Part shown: positions 1-6,125 of the stretch, piece after piece
Position numbering within the stretch: the stretch's first letter is position 1
Layout: each line of letters begins with the position of its first letter
DNA from: Bacteroidales bacterium
GTDB taxonomy: Bacteria; Bacteroidota; Bacteroidia; Bacteroidales; UBA1402
Assembly: GCA_012511135.1 (NCBI GenBank)
Contig: JAAZGQ010000165.1
Location: 1 to 7,822, forward strand
Reading direction: 5' to 3'
DNA: 7,822 nt
Position numbers and translations under genes: made by a program
Notes under the pieces: model-generated
Told to the model about the DNA's origin: nothing
Database searches by the model: none
What the model saw: the letters and a program-made list of their open reading frames with translations, nothing else

Positions 1-69
1 GATGAAAGTCTTGAAACGAACAATAAATCAGAAACAGAAGTCAAGTCCGGGCCGGAAAACAACGAATAG
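1..69 (+). CDS. C-terminal tail of an unidentified protein (partial)
   Basis: Frame 1 is open from the window edge to a TAG stop at 67-69 and gives the last 22 residues of a protein. The tail is hydrophilic and mostly charged or polar (rich in Glu, Asn, Ser and Lys), starts DESLETNNKSE and ends PENNE. It looks like a disordered C-terminus. No domain is visible, so no function can be given. It converges on lpxH. I cannot rule out a chance open frame, because only 22 codons are seen. Confidence 0.5.
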   Translation, partial: DESLETNNKSETEVKSGPENNE

Positions 70-218
70 ACGGATTATTGTTACTTTTTTTGAGGCTGTG
101 GCAGCCCGGGATTGTGAGGCGGCCTGAGATTGCGTTGCAGCCCGGGATTGTGAGGCGGCCTGAGATTGCCTGAGCAGACATACGAGGGTTTTAGTGCTCA
201 AAAAGGAGAATCCGGAGT
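70..218. other. Intergenic gap between convergent genes, repeat-bearing
   Basis: These 149 bases lie between the stop of the left partial gene and the stop of lpxH. They hold a T-run (84-91) and a GC-rich 33-bp direct repeat, described separately. A small perfect hairpin, GGCTG-TGG-CAGCC, lies at 94-106. It has no following T-run on either strand, so it is not a convincing intrinsic terminator. I see no small ORF with a credible start and no tRNA. Confidence 0.6.
101..169. repeat. Two exact copies of a 33-bp direct repeat, 36-bp period
   Basis: Copy 1 is at 101-133 and copy 2 at 137-169, identical over 33 bases and separated by GTT. Each begins GCAGCCCGGGATTGTGAGGC and ends with GGCCTGAGATTGC. 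The flanks look like decayed units: TGAGGCTGTGGCAG just before copy 1 resembles the junction TGAGATTGCGTTGCAG between the copies, and GCCTGAG recurs right after copy 2. The unit contains the palindrome CCCGGG. Two copies with a 3-base gap are not a CRISPR array. It may be a small intergenic tandem repeat; its function is unknown. Confidence 0.9.
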
Positions 219-977
219 TTATTCTTCGAAATGTTCCAGCAGAAAATCCCTGCCGTCAAAGCTGGCATAGCTGAATTCCCTGATCCAGTCGCCGGGAATA
301 ATCAGGCGGCTGTCCTGGCTAAGTTGCAAATCGAGTAAGATGTGGCGATGGCCAAAAATATAAAAGTCGGGAGCCGTTTTTGCGCTAGCCAAATGTTCTT
401 TGGCAAACTTAACCAGGTGTTCTTTGTCTTCGCCCAAATATTCCAGTTCCATGGTTTTGCGTTTATAATAACTGTGCCTGGACCACTTCAGACCGAAACC
501 AATGCCCAGATCCGGATGCAAGAGCCTGAATAAAGCCTGAAAGAAAGGGCTGTGAAAAATGGTGTTCATCAGCCGCAGGTTGAAGGGCGCGTAACCCAGG
601 CCGTCACCGTGAGCCATGTAAAAGCGTTTGCCCAGGATTTCCAGTTCCTGTGCTTCCCTGTAAACCACTATGCCCATTTCCTGCTGAACGTAATTAAACA
701 ACCAGAGGTCGTGATTGCCGGCAAACCAATAGACCGGAATGCCGGCATCGGTAAATTCGGCCAGCTTGCCAAAAAAACGCACAAAACCCTTGGGTACAGC
801 TTCTTTGTATTCGTACCAGAAGTCTATCATGTCACCCAGCATATAAAGAGCCCCGCAACCGGCCTTTATGCTGCTGAGCCAGCGAACCAGCTTTTTTTCG
901 TTTTCGGCCACAGGTACATCTGTGCGCATACCCAGGTGAGCGTCTGTTACAAAGTATATTTTTTTATGGGAATCCAT
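219..977 (-). CDS. lpxH: UDP-2,3-diacylglucosamine hydrolase (LpxH-type metallophosphoesterase)
   Basis: LpxH cleaves UDP-2,3-diacylglucosamine to lipid X and UMP, the fourth step of lipid A synthesis, at the inner face of the inner membrane. The 252-residue product shows the calcineurin-like phosphoesterase metal motifs in order: DAH (D12, H14), LGDMID (D49), GNHD (N88, H89), AHGDG (H123) and FGHRH (H210, H212). Length fits the family. Stretches such as LGDMIDFWYEY and HGDGLGY resemble the LpxH I recall from Bacteroides. An in-frame ATG at 1001 would add eight residues, but the ATG at 977 puts the beta-strand KKIYFVTDAH at the expected N-terminus and starts 4 bases after the upstream stop. 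It is probably co-transcribed with the SufT-like gene. I found no strong terminator after it. Confidence 0.9.
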   Translation of the reverse strand: MDSHKKIYFVTDAHLGMRTDVPVAENEKKLVRWLSSIKAGCGALYMLGDMIDFWYEYKEAVPKGFVRFFGKLAEFTDAGIPVYWFAGNHDLWLFNYVQQEMGIVVYREAQELEILGKRFYMAHGDGLGYAPFNLRLMNTIFHSPFFQALFRLLHPDLGIGFGLKWSRHSYYKRKTMELEYLGEDKEHLVKFAKEHLASAKTAPDFYIFGHRHILLDLQLSQDSRLIIPGDWIREFSYASFDGRDFLLEHFEE

Positions 978-981
978 AGGT

Positions 982-1299
982 TCAGAGATAACCCAATTCA
1001 AGTTTTGCTTCTTCGGACATCATGTCTTTGTTCCATTCAGGCTCGAAAACCAGATTGACCTCTACTTCGCTGACAAAATCGAGCGATTGTACTTTCATGC
1101 GCACATGTTCGATTATAAAATCGGCCATAGGGCAAGAAGGAGCAGTGAGGGTCATTTCGATGATGACTTTGGAAGCGGCATCGATATCTACCTTGTAGAT
1201 AAGTCCCAATTCATAGATATTCACCGGAATTTCGGGATCATAAACCGTGCGTAACATTTTCACGATGGCTTCTTCCTTTTCCAAAAACGTATTATCCAT
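982..1299 (-). CDS. MIP18/DUF59 family Fe-S cluster assembly protein (SufT-like)
   Basis: This 105-residue protein belongs to the MIP18 (DUF59) family, whose members SufT, Cia2 and PaaD help mature iron-sulphur proteins in the cytoplasm. The signatures are DPEIPVNIYELGLIY at residues 21-35 and LTAPSCPMAD at 51-60, with the family's conserved cysteine at C56. The domain fills nearly the whole protein, followed by FEPEWN near the end. The frame stays open upstream to an ATG at 1377, but those 26 residues lie inside radC, do not match the family and precede the promoter. The ATG at 1299 is therefore chosen. It leads a two-gene unit with lpxH. The exact Fe-S client is unknown, and I see no other suf gene nearby. 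Confidence 0.85.
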   Translation of the reverse strand: MDNTFLEKEEAIVKMLRTVYDPEIPVNIYELGLIYKVDIDAASKVIIEMTLTAPSCPMADFIIEHVRMKVQSLDFVSEVEVNLVFEPEWNKDMMSEEAKLELGYL

Positions 1300-1312
1300 G
1301 TTTTTTTTTGAA

Positions 1313-1342
1313 CAAAGGTAAAGATTTATCTCCGAATCACAA
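1313..1342 (-). promoter_or_regulatory. Bacteroidota-type promoter of the SufT-like/lpxH unit
   Basis: On the minus strand TTG (1342-1340) is followed after 19 bases by TACCTTTG (1320-1313), a full match to the -7 consensus TAnnTTTG. Transcription would start near 1306, leaving a leader under 10 bases that is almost all A. The upstream box partly overlaps the last codons of radC, so the two genes below radC can be transcribed separately from it. Confidence 0.65.
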
Positions 1343-2035
1343 TAAGCCCTGATCGGCATAACTGAAGTACTTGCCATCGCATATTACCAGATGATCGAGC
1401 ATGCAAATGCTCATCATTTTGGAGGCTTCGTTCACTCGTTTGGTCAGGCGATTGTCGGCATCGCTGGGCTGGGTATTGCCCGAAGGGTGGTTGTGGCAGA
1501 GTACCAGAGCAGTAGCCATGTACTGAATGGCGTGCTTCAACACTATGCGGGGATCTACGGTGGTTTCGGTGATGCCCCCGGAACTGATCTTTTTCATGTC
1601 GATCAGCCGGTTGGAAGAATTCATGTAAACAGCCCAGCATTCTTCGTGTTTGAGATCGGCCATAAGCGGGTACATCAATTCATAGATTTTTTTGCTGCTG
1701 TTCAACTGCACTTTGTCCGGTATTTCGGCCAGCCGCCTACGCTTACCCAATTCAAAAGTGGCCAGAATGCTAACGGCCTTGGCCTGCCCGACTCCGTGAA
1801 ATGCAGAGCTCAGCTCCTGAATACTCATTTTACTCAAAAGGCTGAGATTGTTGTCAACGCTGTTCAACATACGTTTAGCCAACTCAAGGGCGCTTTCCTT
1901 TGCCGAACCTGATCCCAGCACTATGGCCAGCAACTCGGAGTCACTCAGGCTGTCAGGCCCTCTTTTGATCATTCTTTCTCTGGGGCGATCCTCTTCGGAC
2001 CAATCACGTATACTGAACTTTTCTTTTCGTTCCAT
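1337..2035 (-). CDS. radC: RadC family JAB/MPN-domain protein
   Basis: The 232-residue protein has the normal RadC layout. An N-terminal region (about 1-100) contains the conserved RERMIKRGPDSLSDSELLAI segment and a helix-hairpin-helix-like stretch FHGVGQAKA (79-87). A C-terminal JAB1/MPN domain follows (about 105-230). The JAMM metal motif HxH-x7-S-x2-D is intact: H181, H183, S191 and D194 in HNHPSGNTQPSDAD, with a glutamate candidate at E131 or E132. The metal site suggests a metal-dependent hydrolase. The old DNA-repair assignment of RadC is not supported by later genetics, so the cellular role is open. It has its own promoter candidate upstream and follows the efp terminator. Confidence 0.93.
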   Translation of the reverse strand: MERKEKFSIRDWSEEDRPRERMIKRGPDSLSDSELLAIVLGSGSAKESALELAKRMLNSVDNNLSLLSKMSIQELSSAFHGVGQAKAVSILATFELGKRRRLAEIPDKVQLNSSKKIYELMYPLMADLKHEECWAVYMNSSNRLIDMKKISSGGITETTVDPRIVLKHAIQYMATALVLCHNHPSGNTQPSDADNRLTKRVNEASKMMSICMLDHLVICDGKYFSYADQGLL

Positions 2036-2060
2036 GCCTGCATTTATATCTATATACTTG

Positions 2061-2068
2061 CAAATTTA
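2061..2068 (-). promoter_or_regulatory. Probable -7 box of the radC promoter
   Basis: TAAATTTG on the minus strand fits TAnnTTTG and lies 25 bases before the radC ATG. At the expected distance upstream I see only an AT-rich stretch rather than TTTG or TTG, so the -33 part is weak. Confidence 0.45.
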
Positions 2069-2103
2069 ATCTATACTTGATTATTTATTAATATCTATAA
2101 CAT

Positions 2104-2130
2104 AAAAAAACTGTCTTGCAAGGACAGTTT
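2104..2130 (-). terminator. Intrinsic terminator of efp
   Basis: AAACTGTC (2108-2115) pairs with GACAGTTT (2123-2130). Two further inner pairs, one of them a G-U, can close the stem to about 10 bp with a GCA loop. Read on the minus strand, the stem runs into seven Ts (2110-2104). It lies 65 bases after the efp stop and before the radC promoter, so it separates the two genes. Confidence 0.85.
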
Positions 2131-2195
2131 CTTTATTCGATTGAGTATAAATTTACTTGAATTTGATAATCCACCTGAAAGCAGAAAGCTGTAAA

Positions 2196-2759
2196 TTATT
2201 TTGCTCTTTCCACATAGGATCCGTCGCGGGTATCGACCTTGATGCGATCGCCCACTTCCAGAAAGAGAGGAACCCTGACCGTAGCACCGGTTTCAACGGT
2301 GGCAGGTTTTAAAGTGTTGGTGGCGGTATCTCCCCTGAGACCCGGTTCGGTATAAGTGATTTCAAGCTCAACATGTACAGGGGTATCTGCATACAAGACT
2401 GTTTCTGTTTCGGCATGAACAACCAGTTCACAAACATCGCCTTCTTTGAGGAAATCAACTCCGTTGATGGATTCCTTAGGGATGGCTATTTGTTCAAAAG
2501 TTTCCGTATGCATAAAATTGTAGCCCATATCGTCCTGGTAGAGATACTGATAAGAACGACGTTCAATTCTGACTTCATCTACCTTTACCCCTGAGTTGAA
2601 GGTTTTTTCAAGGGTTCTTCCCGTCTGCACATTTTTAAGCTTGGTCCGGACAAATGCAGCTCCTTTTCCCGGTTTTACATGAAGAAATTCTACAATAAAA
2701 TAATAGGCACCATCTATATCGATGCACATGCCGTTTCTAAAATCTGCGGTTGTTGCCAT
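2196..2759 (-). CDS. efp: Translation elongation factor P
   Basis: EF-P binds ribosomes stalled on consecutive prolines and promotes peptide bond formation. The product is 187 residues, the standard length. An N-terminal KOW-like domain (about 1-63) carries the tip loop KPGKGAAFVRTK, with the conserved lysine at K32. The central OB domain (about 67-127) includes YLYQDDMGYNFM. The C-terminal OB domain (about 129-185) includes the EF-P signature region from ITYTEPGLRGDTATNTLKPA onward and ends GDRIKVDTRDGSYVERA. The tip lysine is where modifying enzymes act in other bacteria; none is encoded here. The gene is divergent from rpmH and is followed by a strong terminator. Confidence 0.97.
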   Translation of the reverse strand: MATTADFRNGMCIDIDGAYYFIVEFLHVKPGKGAAFVRTKLKNVQTGRTLEKTFNSGVKVDEVRIERRSYQYLYQDDMGYNFMHTETFEQIAIPKESINGVDFLKEGDVCELVVHAETETVLYADTPVHVELEITYTEPGLRGDTATNTLKPATVETGATVRVPLFLEVGDRIKVDTRDGSYVERAK

Positions 2760-2799
2760 AAAAGCTTGCTAATTGTGTTAGTGATTGTCAATGAGGGTA

Positions 2800-2831
2800 C
2801 AAAGATCGGGCAAATCTTTTTAAGGAGCAAA
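2800..2831 (-). promoter_or_regulatory. Candidate efp promoter
   Basis: On the minus strand TTTG (2831-2828) is followed after 20 bases by GATCTTTG (2807-2800), which matches TAnnTTTG except at the first base. The predicted leader is about 35 bases. It faces away from the rpmH promoter, with about 24 bases between the two. Confidence 0.5.
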
Positions 2832-2855
2832 TTTTCCAAAAAAAAGCAGTCCGGG

Positions 2856-2886
2856 TTTGTATTTTCAAAATTAATCCGTACTTTTG
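2856..2886 (+). promoter_or_regulatory. rpmH promoter, full consensus match
   Basis: TTTG (2856-2859), a 19-base AT-rich spacer, then TACTTTTG (2879-2886) match both halves of the Bacteroidota consensus. Transcription would start near 2892, giving a purine-rich leader of about 38 bases containing GAAGGAAAAAA. Confidence 0.75.
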
Positions 2887-2929
2887 CGACCCGAAAAAAG
2901 AAGGAAAAAACGATAAAACATACATCCTA

Positions 2930-3088
2930 ATGAAAAGAACATTCCAACCTTCGAACAGAAAAAGAGCCAATAAACATGGCTTCCGTTCCAGAATGGCCAC
3001 CGCAAACGGACGTCGGATACTGGCCAACCGTCGCGCAAACGGCAGAAAAAAACTGACAGTTTCAGACGAAGAACGCCTTAGAGGATAA
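2930..3088 (+). CDS. rpmH: 50S ribosomal protein L34
   Basis: A short 52-codon gene starts with ATG at 2930 and stops with TAA at 3086-3088. It encodes MKRTFQPSNRKRANKHGFRS, followed by RMATANGRRILANRRANGRK, an unmistakable L34. This small, very basic protein sits in the large ribosomal subunit bound to 23S rRNA. The family is usually 44-47 residues; here a short acidic tail (TVSDEERLRG) extends it, which I believe is usual in this phylum. It is a single-gene transcription unit with a perfect promoter and a strong terminator, and it is divergent from efp. Confidence 0.97.
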   Translation: MKRTFQPSNRKRANKHGFRSRMATANGRRILANRRANGRKKLTVSDEERLRG

Positions 3089-3115
3089 GTTCCGGGGTTT
3101 TTCATCTATACACAT

Positions 3116-3148
3116 AAAAAGTAAGGGCCTGAGGTCTTTACTTTTTTT
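3116..3148 (+). terminator. Intrinsic terminator of rpmH
   Basis: AAAAAGTAAGGGCC (3116-3129) pairs with GGTCTTTACTTTTT (3133-3146) around a TGA loop: 14 pairs including two G-U wobbles. The stem ends in a run of seven Ts (3142-3148). It lies 27 bases after the rpmH stop, and the next promoter begins immediately after it. Confidence 0.85.
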
Positions 3149-3149
3149 G

Positions 3150-3179
3150 TTTGACAAAAGTCTAAAATGCGTATCTTTG
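3150..3179 (+). promoter_or_regulatory. Promoter of the PASTA-rluD-ddl-acyltransferase operon
   Basis: TTTG (3150-3153), an 18-base spacer and TATCTTTG (3172-3179, full TAnnTTTG match) lie just upstream of the PASTA gene. Transcription would start near 3185, leaving a leader of about 14 bases that is T-rich with no Shine-Dalgarno sequence. It is the only convincing promoter I see for the five genes that follow. Confidence 0.65.
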
Positions 3180-3198
3180 GAAGTTTATTTCTTTTTTT

Positions 3199-4005
3199 AT
3201 GAAAGCAACAGTCAAAAAAACCTTATTCCATCTTGGAGCTATGGCATTGCTGGGTATCTTGTTGCTCATCGCTGTGTCCGGCTGGCTCAACAGTTACACA
3301 CACCACGACTCGGCCATACAGGTTCCCCGATTGACCGATTTAACTATGGAACAGGCCGTTCCCCTGCTCGAAGAACTGGGTTTGCGTTACGAAAAAGTAG
3401 ATTCTATGCATGTCAGCGGCAAGCCTGGCGGTGTGATTCTTGAGCAAAAGCCCAACGCCCGTGCCAGAGTAAAAATTAACCGCATTGTGTTTATTACTCT
3501 CAATAAGGCTATTGAAGAATCGATGGCTGTTCCCTATGTCAAAGATTTTTCGCAACGCCAGGCCATTGCCTCGCTCGAAGGCGCAGGTTTTGTGGTCAGG
3601 GAAATTCGCTTTGTCCCCTCTGAATTCAGGAATCTGGTAATAGATCTGCGACACGATGGCGAAAGTGTTGAGGCGGGGACTACCCTTCCGGTAGGTACAT
3701 CCCTGAGCCTGGTTGTTGGTCAGGGGAGATCTGGCGGCAAAGTGCGGGTACCCGAATTGACAGCTCTGCCTTTGGATTCGGTTATCCTGATTGCACGCCA
3801 GTCCAGCCTGAACATCGGAGAGGTTATTTATGATGTAACCCCACAAAACGACCAACAGGCCAGTTCCTTTTTTGTTTACCGGCATGAGCCTGTCGAAGGC
3901 GACTATTTACCGGCCGGCAGTCGGATCAAGGTCTGGATGACTCAGGACAGCAATCTTTTGCTTAAACCCGAAGAACTTTTGCCGGCCGAAGCCTTCTATA
4001 ATTGA
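3199..4005 (+). CDS. Membrane-anchored protein with three PASTA domains
   Basis: This 268-residue protein has a short basic N-terminus (MKATVKK), one membrane helix at about 11-29 (ALLGILLLIAVSGWL) and then a periplasmic part of three PASTA repeats at about 41-103, 109-175 and 182-249. The repeats start with VPRLTDLTMEQA, VPYVKDFSQRQA and VPELTALPLDSV. PASTA domains in Ser/Thr kinases and penicillin-binding proteins bind or sense peptidoglycan. No kinase or transpeptidase domain is present here. The first gene of the operon, it ends 6 bases before rluD, with ddl two genes on. A role in wall binding or cell-wall monitoring is inferred from the domain and context, not shown. Confidence 0.88.
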   Translation: MKATVKKTLFHLGAMALLGILLLIAVSGWLNSYTHHDSAIQVPRLTDLTMEQAVPLLEELGLRYEKVDSMHVSGKPGGVILEQKPNARARVKINRIVFITLNKAIEESMAVPYVKDFSQRQAIASLEGAGFVVREIRFVPSEFRNLVIDLRHDGESVEAGTTLPVGTSLSLVVGQGRSGGKVRVPELTALPLDSVILIARQSSLNIGEVIYDVTPQNDQQASSFFVYRHEPVEGDYLPAGSRIKVWMTQDSNLLLKPEELLPAEAFYN

Positions 4006-4011
4006 CGGCCT

Positions 4012-5115
4012 ATGGATAGCATCAGCCCAAACTTCGTGGAAGATCCCGAAGAGCTCCTGGATCAGGATGAGTTTTTTACAGAAGAACCTCTTGAAGAAGA
4101 AAATCAGGAACTTTTCGAACAATATATTTTTACCGCCGACCCGGGGCAATCGCTGCTGCGTATAGATAAGTTTCTGGTCAGCCATATTGCCCAGGTATCA
4201 CGCAGTCGCATTCAGGACGCAGCGCAGGCAGATATGATTCTGGTAAACGGACAGCCTGTAAGGGCCAATTACCGGGTCAAGCCCGGAGACGAAATAAAGG
4301 TACTTGTACCCTACCCTCCCCGCGACACCAGTATTATACCCGAAGACATTCCTCTGAACATAGTTTACGAAGATCAAGACCTTTTGGTGGTAAACAAAAA
4401 GGCCGGCATGGTAGTGCATCCCGGTCACGGCAACTTCTCGGGCACCCTGGTCAACGCATTGGCCTGGCATTTCAGAGATCATTCAGCCTTTAGCCCCGAC
4501 GATCCCAGGCCGGGCCTGGTGCATCGCATCGACAAAGATACTACGGGTTTGCTGGTGGTAGCCAAAAACCCTGAAGCCAAAACCGAACTTTCGCGTCAAT
4601 TTTCCGAAAAAACCAGCCAACGAACTTATCAGGCATTGGTTTGGGGAAGAGTGGAACAGGACGAGGGCCGGATAGACTGCCCCATCGGTCGCAGCCGGCG
4701 CGACCGCTTGCAAATGACAGTCTGCCAGGAGGACGATCCCTCCTGCAAACAGGCTGTTACTAATTACCGGGTACTCGAAAGACTGGGTTATGTTACTTTG
4801 GTGGAGTGCAGACTGGAAACAGGACGTACTCATCAGATCAGGGTACATATGAAATACCTGGGACATCCTCTGTTTAACGATGAGCGATACGGAGGTGATC
4901 AAATTCTAAAAGGAACCCGATACAGCAAATACAAACAATTTGTAGAAAATTGTTTTACTTTGTGCCCTCGTCAGGCTTTGCATGCCAAGACACTGGGATT
5001 CAGACATCCCACCCAAGGGAAGTCCTTGTTTTTTGACACCGAACTGCCCGACGATATGCAGCAGTTGATTGATAAATGGAGAAAATATACCGCTTCAAGG
5101 GAAGAAATAGTATGA
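4012..5115 (+). CDS. rluD: RluD/RluA-family 23S rRNA pseudouridine synthase
   Basis: The enzyme isomerises uridine to pseudouridine in RNA; RluD members act on 23S rRNA helix 69. The 367-residue product has a very acidic N-terminal extension (about 1-38), an S4 RNA-binding domain (about 47-105, LLRIDKFLVSHIAQVSRSRI) and a catalytic domain (about 115-345). The signature HRIDKDTTGLLVVAK carries catalytic Asp174. Other family blocks are VVNKKAGMVVHPGHG, LETGRTHQIRVHMKYLGHPL and RQALHAKTLGF. RluA, RluC and RluD share the fold; the S4 domain and GLVHRIDKDTTG favour RluD. Its stop overlaps the ddl start as ATGA. Confidence 0.9.
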   Translation: MDSISPNFVEDPEELLDQDEFFTEEPLEEENQELFEQYIFTADPGQSLLRIDKFLVSHIAQVSRSRIQDAAQADMILVNGQPVRANYRVKPGDEIKVLVPYPPRDTSIIPEDIPLNIVYEDQDLLVVNKKAGMVVHPGHGNFSGTLVNALAWHFRDHSAFSPDDPRPGLVHRIDKDTTGLLVVAKNPEAKTELSRQFSEKTSQRTYQALVWGRVEQDEGRIDCPIGRSRRDRLQMTVCQEDDPSCKQAVTNYRVLERLGYVTLVECRLETGRTHQIRVHMKYLGHPLFNDERYGGDQILKGTRYSKYKQFVENCFTLCPRQALHAKTLGFRHPTQGKSLFFDTELPDDMQQLIDKWRKYTASREEIV

Positions 5116-6125
5116 GTATGAAAAATATAGCCATCGTCGCCGGAGGCGATTCTTCAGAATACGGCATCTCGCTCAAAAGCGCCGCCGGTTTGTACTCTTT
5201 TATTGACAAATCCAGGTACGAGGCTTGTATCGTAATTTTACGCGGGCAAGACTGGTCAGCCTGCCCCGAAGGCATCGAAAGCTCCTTGCGTATCCCTATC
5301 GATAAGAACGATTTTAGCTACCCTTACCGGGGCCAACAATATTGCTTTGATCTGGCCTGGATTACCATCCACGGAACGCCGGGCGAAAACGGCCTTTTAC
5401 AGGGATATTTTGACTTAATTGGCCTGCCTTACAGCTGCTGCGGAGTATTGCCGGCAGCACTTACCTTCAACAAATATGTGTGCAATATCTATCTGAATCG
5501 ATTCGGCTTAGAGATTGCTCCATCGGTCTTACTCAGAAAAGAGGATCCGATTGATACCGACAGAATTTTGGCCGAAACCGGCCTGCCCTGTTTTGTGAAA
5601 TCGAATGTGGGCGGATCCAGCTTTGGCACCAGCAAAGTTAAAGCTGCCGAAGACTTGCCAAAAGCTATAGAGCTGGCTTTTGGCGAAGGCAACGAAGTAT
5701 TGGTTGAAGGTTTCTTATCGGGCACTGAACTCACCAACGGTTGTTACAAAACCACAAAGGGGCTGGTTAGTCTTCCCGTCACCGAAGTCGTCAGCAAAAA
5801 CGAATTCTTCGATTACGAAGCCAAATACGATCCCGGCAAAGCCGAAGAAATCACTCCGGCCCGTATTCCCGGGAGCAGACGAGACGAAATACAGCAAACC
5901 ACTGCCCGAATTTATAAATTGCTCGACTGCAAAGGAGTGATCAGGGTAGATTATATACTTTGCGATGAAAAACTTTATCTGCTGGAAGTAAACACTACGC
6001 CCGGCATGACAGCCACCAGCTTCATTCCCCAACAGGTTAAAGCCGCAGGTATGACCATGGCAGAGATGATGGAGCAAATAATCGAAGACAATTTAGCCAA
6101 TACAAAAATCAGTGATCATGTTTGA
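5112..6125 (+). CDS. ddl: D-alanine--D-alanine ligase
   Basis: Ddl is a cytoplasmic ATP-grasp enzyme that joins two D-alanines for the peptidoglycan stem peptide. The chosen start, ATG at 5112, overlaps the rluD stop (ATGA), with AAGGGAAG upstream as a possible ribosome site; an ATG at 5118 is a near alternative, and one at 5076 lies deep in rluD. Motifs in the 337-residue product: GGDSSEYGISLKSA (E16), HGTPGENGLLQG (88-98), FNK (K121), FVKSNVGGSSFG (K163, S169-S170), omega loop EFFDYEAKY (231-239), RVDY (R278, D280) and LEVNTTPGMT (E292, N294). All the main catalytic residues are present. K238-Y239 of the omega loop match D-Ala-D-Ala ligases rather than D-lactate ligases. Confidence 0.95.
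   Translation: MSMKNIAIVAGGDSSEYGISLKSAAGLYSFIDKSRYEACIVILRGQDWSACPEGIESSLRIPIDKNDFSYPYRGQQYCFDLAWITIHGTPGENGLLQGYFDLIGLPYSCCGVLPAALTFNKYVCNIYLNRFGLEIAPSVLLRKEDPIDTDRILAETGLPCFVKSNVGGSSFGTSKVKAAEDLPKAIELAFGEGNEVLVEGFLSGTELTNGCYKTTKGLVSLPVTEVVSKNEFFDYEAKYDPGKAEEITPARIPGSRRDEIQQTTARIYKLLDCKGVIRVDYILCDEKLYLLEVNTTPGMTATSFIPQQVKAAGMTMAEMMEQIIEDNLANTKISDHV

Noticed and set aside
94..106. GGCTG-TGG-CAGCC hairpin as a terminator for either convergent gene
   Set aside because: The stem is only 5 bp. The T-run precedes it on the plus strand and gives an A-run on the minus strand, the wrong order for intrinsic termination in both directions.
101..169. The direct repeat as a CRISPR remnant
   Set aside because: Only two units with a 3-base gap, no spacer-length sequence and no cas gene.
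552..1058. Plus-strand open frame of 168 codons
   Set aside because: It lies antisense to lpxH and the SufT-like gene, which both have clear family motifs; its translation has no recognisable domain.
2788..3105. Minus-strand open frame of 105 codons covering rpmH and the efp upstream region
   Set aside because: It crosses two promoters and is antisense to a certain L34 gene; composition is that of translated antisense DNA.
3151..3156. TTGACA as a sigma-70 style -35 box
   Set aside because: No TATAAT-like box at the right distance; the overlapping TTTG and downstream TATCTTTG explain the site better as a Bacteroidota promoter.
3340..3885. Minus-strand open frame of 181 codons
   Set aside because: Shadow of the PASTA gene in another frame, with no promoter and no family resemblance.
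5802..5828. EFFDYEAKY omega loop of Ddl, considered as a D-Ala-D-lactate (vancomycin-tolerant) type because of the extra Phe
   Set aside because: The residue I take to correspond to E. coli DdlB Tyr216 is the Tyr after Lys (K238-Y239), and it is retained. The second Phe lies at a different position, so an ordinary D-Ala-D-Ala ligase is the better call.
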